From Stichopus chloronotus (taxonomy: Eukaryota > Echinodermata > Holothuroidea > Aspidochirotida > Stichopodidae), in assembly GCA_021234535.1 (NCBI GenBank), contig CM037835.1, positions 6,386,001 through 6,450,000 of the forward strand: 64,000 nucleotides of DNA, given 5' to 3'. The notes beneath the pieces are model-generated. The model saw only the letters and a list, made by a program, of their open reading frames with translations. It did not search any database and was not told the DNA's origin. The position numbers and the translations under genes are program-made. Shown piece after piece: positions 57,501 to 64,000 of this stretch. Each line of letters opens with the position of its first letter. The first letter of the stretch is position 1.

Positions 57501-60010
57501 TTTAATTTACAGATGCAACAGATGAATGTTAAGATAGGAAAACACTCTAGGTTTGGAAGAAAACAACATTTGGTTTCAATAAAATATTGATGAAAGATTA
57601 CCGTATAAAGTACAGTATCAGTAGTGGAAATTGCAAAGTAGTTGCCATAAGGTTTCACTATACAGTAAGACAATTGCAACTTAATGGTGCCATTTTTAAC
57701 ACTGACTGGTAATTAAAATAATTACATGGTACGTACAGTACTTCAACAGACTGATCTTACTTCAAAAATGCGGTCTGACAAACAGGGAGTTGCTACACAA
57801 ACAAAAATGATTTCACAGTGTACCATCGGCAATGCAGACCAAATAAACTCCACTTTATCTGTAAACTACTTCATAACATGATACTGTAATGCATGTCCAA
57901 AAAAAAAATAATTTCCCTCCAACTCGTCTCTTCCTTTTTATTGGAATAAAATGTTGATGGAATCTATCTGTTGATGCAAAGTAGGACTAATGAAGTAACT
58001 CTGTGCCTTGATACAGTCCTCAAACAGAATATGGAGCTCTGATTCAGTCAAGGCAACTAGCCTTTAAACTTTGTACTACGAAATGAAACCTATGGCTGGC
58101 AGAGCTGAATGCACCTACCTACTACCACTGAACCAGGACTGTACCAAATTACTTTTGTCACTAGTGCACACACTTGCAAGAAAGCAATTTGCCATGCATC
58201 GCTAATTCTCAGGAATGCGGTATCCTACTGTTTCATCAACCCAAAATCTTGAGTCCTGAAGGATTCCGATGAAAGGGGCACTATTCTGTTCTCCCACAGC
58301 TAAAATGATGACTGAAACAACAACAACAACAGAACTTGGGTGAAGTAAACTACTGAATGGAGAAGGAGATTGAGGGTAAGGGAGGAAAGGTATAAATAAT
58401 GATCCATGATTGGATGTGATCATAGCTGCAGTTTCTGTGTGTATATCATTTGCCACAGCAGTTGGTTTTGAAGTGGAAACAAGTTCAAAATACTGCTGAA
58501 CTAAAAACAAAGTTGTTGCTAAAACAAGAGGATAACCAGTGAATATTTAAAGACAGAGTACTGTAAAGACAGAATGTCGGCTCAGATTTTTGTTTGTTTG
58601 AAGTAAAAAGTATATCTGTGGAAAGATTCCAGGAGTGTCAGTTCAAAGTAGTTGTAACAATGATAACTCAACTAATACATGGGTTCAGGGCCCTGCTCCA
58701 CAAGAGCTTGTTTTATAGAACTTACATCAACAAATGAATGCAACTCCCCATGGATCATTGCCCAATGTCACGTTGGTCATGATCAAAAGAACTAAGAAAC
58801 CTGGTAAAGGTTCAACTTGGTCTATGTCCACACGCCAAAGGTAGGTGCATGATATTTTCTAGATGTGATGGGTGCTTGTACACTAGATCCTGCTCAGATC
58901 TTGACCTCAGGATCAGATCCCTAGGTCGAGATCACGTTTACAGTGTAAATGCAGATCATATCCAGATCAGATTATCTAATTCTGAGGCTGGCAGAGACCA
59001 GGATCTGATTCCAACGTCCGCATCAATATTGTGGTGTAAACGCCTCGGCATCGACAGTGACTCAAGATGTCCGGTGACCTCTATACGTTACTCACATTTT
59101 CCCTGTGTTGCACAAAGTTTCTTGTTTTTTGCCCATGCACAGTACACTGACTCTATAAATTTACAAGAAAAAAAAATAGCAATATCCCCTTATTTGTTTT
59201 CACATGTTTGTACTTTATCATTCTCTAAACAAATCTTATCGCTACCATGAAATTTCAAAAATATTTGCTTAATTGGAATCTGTGTATGTTTGGGACAGAC
59301 GCTCTCATTGTATGCATAGGTGAATTTTCATACACTCAGTTCATAGTAGTTGTACAATAGTACCTATTTACATTGTTATTGTAAGTTCTTCACTGACATT
59401 TTTTCTATGACTCTTGGTTCAAATGTTGAAGCATGTGGTCCAAATTTGCACTTTACACTTTGTTTTCCATGATGGCCGCCGTAACCTATGTTAAAAGCTC
59501 CTGAAACAAGCACAATCTATACTAGACTGACTCTTCTTTTTACAGCAGAGAATGGAGCAAGCCTGCTCTTCCAATTTTCTTCATAAATCAGCCCAAGACA
59601 ATACTGTTCAATCTCAAGTGGTAAAAAAATCTCGAGGGGGAAAAAAATCGCCAGTGTTAAAAAATTCACACATTGTTTACATGGCAAACACCTGTGCACT
59701 GAACACCATACCTGGCATGGTAAGCTAACACAAAAATATCAGGAACTGCACGGACGAAACTCTTTTATGTCCACTTCCTACCAGATCTGTGGTTGTGGGT
59801 AGCACATTTTCAAACAAATTTTGCTACTATAAGGGAGGATCAGAGTGGGACACAAGTGCAAATGTGTCAGAATCAATTAATTTTATTACCCCAAGAGAGG
59901 TGATCACCTGATAACATTAGTGGATCTGATGCAGATCTATGTAGTGGAAAAGCAACCGAAGTTGAATAACTGGTTCCATTCCAGAGTCTCATTCCTCTCA
60001 TTCTGATTAC
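54567..60010. other. No coding gene recognised
   Basis: Low-complexity AT-rich DNA. Contains an AAC microsatellite near 58318-58332, a GATC-rich 200-bp segment at 58860-59060 inside a 133-codon open frame (not recognisable), and TTCCATGATGGCCGCCGT at about 59465, resembling a YY1-type site but with no exon attached. Confidence 0.5.
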
Positions 60011-60018
60011 CAGAATTG

Positions 60019-60182
60019 TAGTACTCGAGTTCGTACTCGTACACAAGTACACTTCTCTGTACTCGTACTCATGAGATTGTACTCGTACTTGTACTCAAAT
60101 GATTTGAAAATCTGGTACTCATACTCAAAACTTTGAACTCATACTCAGAACCTTGCACTTGTACTCGAGGTTCTGTACTCAC
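60019..60182 (+). repeat. GTACTC / TACTCGTACTC degenerate minisatellite
   Basis: About 15 GTACTC-, GTACTT- or ATACTC-type hexamers interleaved with AACTTTGAACTC- and ACCTTGCACTT-like spacers. Degenerate 6-12 bp periodicity; no coding sense. Confidence 0.85.
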
Positions 60183-62543
60183 ACTACAAATCAGCTGATT
60201 ACATAGAGCAGGCATTCATACCAGTAGCTTCACTGCTAAAATTTCTTGATCAGATGATAACCATCCCTATCATGTCCCTTGAAAACCAGTCCATGGTCGC
60301 CATCAGTCTATGGTCCTTGAAGGAGTTCTCTTCAGTGCTGATCACAACAGCCAGCTGGAATCTTCTGTCATATGATTGGTCTTCATAAAACAATGGAGAT
60401 GCTGATGCTCTTTTTCCAGACCCAACTATAATTGACAGGGATCGTTATGAGACAATGAAGCATTCACTGCAATATCAGGAGTACTAATGTGAAGATGAGC
60501 ATACTGATAAAGGGACTTCCACATTCAATATCAGGTAACTTTGAAAGTTTAGTGGGTGTTACTTCTATTCAGAAGGGATTGTGAGGAAGGGGAAGGGGTT
60601 GGAATCAATTGCATTCATAAATTGTGATGGCAAAAACTGCAGGAATGGAGGTAAACAATTAAGACAGTTGTAGTAGTTTGGATTCATGTAGAGTCACAAA
60701 GTTTATTTGAGATCGAAGATTGTATTGCCTCAAAATGACCTAAAGTCACATTAAAATGACCCCTATAGAATGCAGAATGATCTTCAATGGTTTGATACCT
60801 CAAAGGGATGACATGTATCAATGTTGATGTGAAGTCCAACTTTCAACAAACTGTTGCGTCTTGAATACATCATTCACACAATGTGGTAATTTTGATAGTA
60901 AATGGCCAGGTCGGACATGCTGTCCCAAATCATTAAAACCTAGTGAAGATCAAGTTCATGTTTGTGTTTTATGTAAAGAAATTTGCACCAAAAGAGTGAA
61001 GACTCATGCCCTCACACAATGATCCATATATTTCAACTACGACAGCAAACCTTCGTCTCTACATTTTACATGTATGTATACTAAATGCTTTCACTAGAGA
61101 AAGCAGTACTTTAAGTTCTAAAACTTGTGCATATCATTAAATACCGCAGGAAATTATTCTACGAGGTTTCACGATTTCATCTTGGACAAAACACAAACCT
61201 TTTCAGTTTCACAATTTCATCTTGGACAAAACACAAACCTTTTCAAGTAAATGACTTTGGTCAAAATGTTGTAACTTGTTGTACTTACTTCAGGTTACAA
61301 TTTTTAATTCCTAAATTTACAAAATTTTGGAAGGTAGGTAAACGAAAATGACCTTTCATCAGGGTTCCTGCGCTTCCTAATGAATCAGTGTTCATGACTT
61401 TTCCATGATGTTAGCAGGACCAAATTCAGAATTTACATGCATCATGACATCTTACATGACCTTTACAACTACAACAGGAAAAAGCCAAAGCAAGATGAGT
61501 TGTGGAGAATAATCAATTTTCATACAGGTAGAGAGGACATTACAAGTGAGAAAGGAACAATGCCACTTTGTTAAAGTTTCCAAGACTTCTCCACGACTTC
61601 ACAAAATTTCCAGACCAAAATATTTTCATGACTTTTCCAGGATTTACAGTACCATGTTAAGATGGGAACATCAGTTTCTCTCTTTAAGATTCGGCGCACT
61701 GAATACAAACAATAAGACTCTAAACAGATTGATAGGTTGTAACAATTGAAGATGAGGACTACTATATTATCAGACATTTTAAACAATACCATGTAATCAA
61801 TAATACTGGCCTACTTTAAGGCATGGCATATTTCTGCTTCTGTGTTTTCACTTGAAACATCAAAACACTTTAACCACTTCAGTCATTTGACAACTGGATG
61901 GATACCACAAACCTCTGTGTTTGGTTCCAACCATACACAACAAAATGTGTAGGAGACCAAGCTACTTTGCTTCTTTGCCATTCTTTTACTTACCTGCAAC
62001 CCCTCTAAGCCACTTAGCATTCTTAAACTAATTGAGGTTTGCAAAATGGCATTCTTTCCACTCAACTTTGAAATGAATAACATTTTACTGTGTGTATCAA
62101 GACTTCTTGTGTGAAGAGCTCTCAAATGGAAGGACTTTAAGGCTCAAACTTTCAATAATAACATGTACTGCACAGGCACTGGGAGTGGCAGCGCACAAGC
62201 AGACCTACATAGCATGCATACATGGGATATAGGCTGATAGGCTACAGCATACTTTTAGAGTCAAATCAAATTCAAGAAATTACAATTAACAAGTACTTTG
62301 GTAAACAAAAGGTAATAATATTAATATTCAAAAATCCTGGAGTCAAAATTAAGTACTGCCCACTAATCTGAAATTTAGGCATGCCACATTTAAAAGGGTC
62401 AAATAAAGAAATGCCATAAATTGTGGAGGTTTCTTGAACATAACACCTACCAAGGTACCCACTGCTATCCAGTGAAGCTTCACGTCAGGTTTTAACCATG
62501 AACGGTTTGGTTAAACACACAGAATGAGAATAATTTACAGTCA
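60183..62543. other. No coding gene recognised
   Basis: AT-rich unremarkable sequence with a tandem 40-bp pair at 61166-61245. No conserved open frame found. Confidence 0.5.
61166..61245 (+). repeat. Tandem 40-bp duplication
   Basis: GTTTCACGATTTCATCTTGG and its copy (A for G) both followed by ACAAAACACAAACCTTTTCA, one directly after the other. Confidence 0.9.
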
Positions 62544-63116
62544 GCAAGGGGTGACCAACTAGCAGCCAGCTGACCAAATGTTGCATCATGCCACCCCAAA
62601 AACCTCGTTTGAACAGAAATAAATATTAAAGAGAATAAGTAAAATAAATGAAAGAAGAGGAAGGAGTAGTAAAAATATTATCCATTTGAAATAAAAAGGT
62701 TGACAAACAAATTGTATACATTTATGACAGGGTTTACATTTTTTAATCAAATGACACAAGATAATGTATATTTTAGCAAATAAAAGTCATGCCTTTGGCT
62801 ACTCCATCTAACAACTCTACAACAAACAACTCTACAAAAACTGCACTGGTTGCTCCAGTCTGCCGGTAATTTGTACCCCCACCCAGCCACCCACTAGTCT
62901 TAGTATATGTGCCAAACTCCATACACTCTTGAAATTGTTCAGCCACCATTGACAAATGTTTGCCTCTGTCCATACCACTAGAGAACTTGCATAGAGAGGA
63001 TAACAGATGGTGGGCTGCTAGGGTTCCTGTGTACTGGAACTCTACATGCAGCATGCCACAAAGTTCAAAGGTGGCAAAGTGGCCCCTTGATTCAAAAAGG
63101 TCGACCACCCCTGGCT
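62544..63116. mobile_element. hAT-like non-autonomous element (tentative)
   Basis: Left end CAAGGGGTGACCAACTAGCA and, on the other strand, right end CAGGGGTGGTCGACCTTTTT, followed by CAAGGGGCCA, match the general form of hAT termini (CAGGGGTGGCCAAC type). Both ends also share a CATGCCAC/GTGGCATG block. I found no clear 8-bp duplication. The open frame on the minus strand at 62773-63162 lies inside and is not recognisable. Confidence 0.4.
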
Positions 63117-64000
63117 GAAGCTTACAACCTTTGATTGAGCAGGATCTATAGGAAATCAGCAAAATGATATTAAAGACTAGCTAAAGCTCATACAAAATCT
63201 CTACAGAAGGAAAGTTTTTGTGATGAATCGTTCTGCTATGATTATTAAATATACCAAGCAACAAAACAACCATGCAGTGTTGGAGCATCATTGCCTTATC
63301 ATTTAGAGAGGACCTTTGAATACATCTACAGGTATATGCCAATTACATTTAAAGGTAACAGAAAACTTATTTTTCTGCATACTTGTGTTCAAAAGAGTAG
63401 CATCATGAATTGTAAATTTTTAACATTAAGAGTGCATCTATATCTCTTATTATGACATGACCTTTATCTGGCTCTTCAGTTAGCTACCAGCCCTGGTAAT
63501 AATGTAGAGTCAAGAACATTATTTTTTAGAAGTTACTTTTCACTCTGTCAATGAGAGAATCTAACCATCAGAAATCTTAGGAAAAAAAATCTCAATCCAT
63601 GACTTGTATGTGATTCAAATATTACAGATATTAAAGGAATAGTTACTGTCTCAGGGGATCATGACAGGAATCACAGGATTATGCATCTCCTGAAATACTA
63701 CAGAGAACCAGCCCCATATCCAGACTAACCAATTTTGGGGATCACATCAATTTTGTAGTTTTGCCATCCCATTAAAAAACCTGTTTTTTCCAAGGGTTCT
63801 TAGAAGCAAACTGGTGTGAGATCTCTATCTTTTCTGACTGTATTTGTATTCCCAAAAAGTAGGACCTTTTATTGAATTGTTTTTTTTTTTTTTCTTTTTT
63901 GGGGGCCCCCATGCCCACATACCCTCTTGTTCTCCCCAGCAGCTGCATGCCTGCACAGAACAGGTCAAATGCAGGTTAGGCAACTATCACTACTAGTACT
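63117..64000. other. No gene seen at right edge
   Basis: AT-rich, with a T-rich run at about 63880-63900 followed by a short G/C-rich segment GGGGGCCCCC. Nothing else is supported. Confidence 0.4.

Noticed and set aside
58202..58510. 102-codon minus-strand open frame near 58.3 kb as a possible 5' exon
   Set aside because: AAC microsatellite accounts for part of it; no link to TJP1 exons.
59460..59480. CCATGATGGCCGCCGT as a promoter/start
   Set aside because: Resembles a YY1-type site, but the frame stops after ten codons and no donor follows.

Overview
This is eukaryotic genomic DNA. It is AT-rich, with short exons bounded by GT/AG splice sites, long introns and many decayed repeats. It is dominated by one minus-strand gene, an invertebrate homologue of the tight-junction scaffold ZO-1 (TJP1). 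I joined 25 coding exons by hand, from an ATG at 37635 to a TAA at 3696-3698. All 24 junctions have GT/AG borders and compatible phases. The coding length is 4374 nt, exactly divisible by three, giving a predicted 1457-residue protein. The domain order is PDZ1, PDZ2, PDZ3, SH3, guanylate-kinase-like (GUK), acidic/RS-rich linker, a hexapeptide repeat array, a proline-rich linker and a C-terminal ZU5 domain. ZU5 is the hallmark of ZO-1 rather than ZO-2 or ZO-3. The organism is probably an invertebrate deuterostome, perhaps an echinoderm. That is inferred from protein divergence and repeat character and is not proven.

Layout. From 1 to about 2270 lies 3' flanking DNA with a tandem repeat carrying nuclear-receptor-like motifs and a dispersed repeat. 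From about 2275 to 3695 is the likely 3' UTR. From 3696 to 9439 are the large C-terminal exons (ZU5, proline-rich, hexapeptide, RS/acidic). From 10728 to 15765 are the GUK exons. From 18212 to 19742 are SH3 and the end of PDZ3. From 22269 to 25189 are PDZ3, the linker and PDZ2. From 27595 to 33711 is PDZ1. At 36578-36596 is a 19-nt microexon, and at 37595-37722 the start-codon exon. A candidate upstream 5' UTR exon and promoter, with ETS and kappaB matches, lies at about 44199-44420. From about 44.4 kb to 64 kb I find no convincing protein-coding exon. That part holds simple repeats, a non-LTR retrotransposon remnant, a GTACTC-type repeat and a hAT-like non-autonomous element.

The most noteworthy points are the array of 15 tandem QQPDPY-type hexapeptides in the disordered C-terminal half, the 19-nt microexon whose skipping would break the frame, two competing donors of exon 21 that decide between full-length and truncated protein, exact kappaB and ETS matches beside the candidate first exon, an exact DR1 motif in a downstream repeat, and an intronic hAT-like element with a near-perfect 8-bp target duplication. 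I found no prokaryotic, CRISPR, rRNA or tRNA feature.
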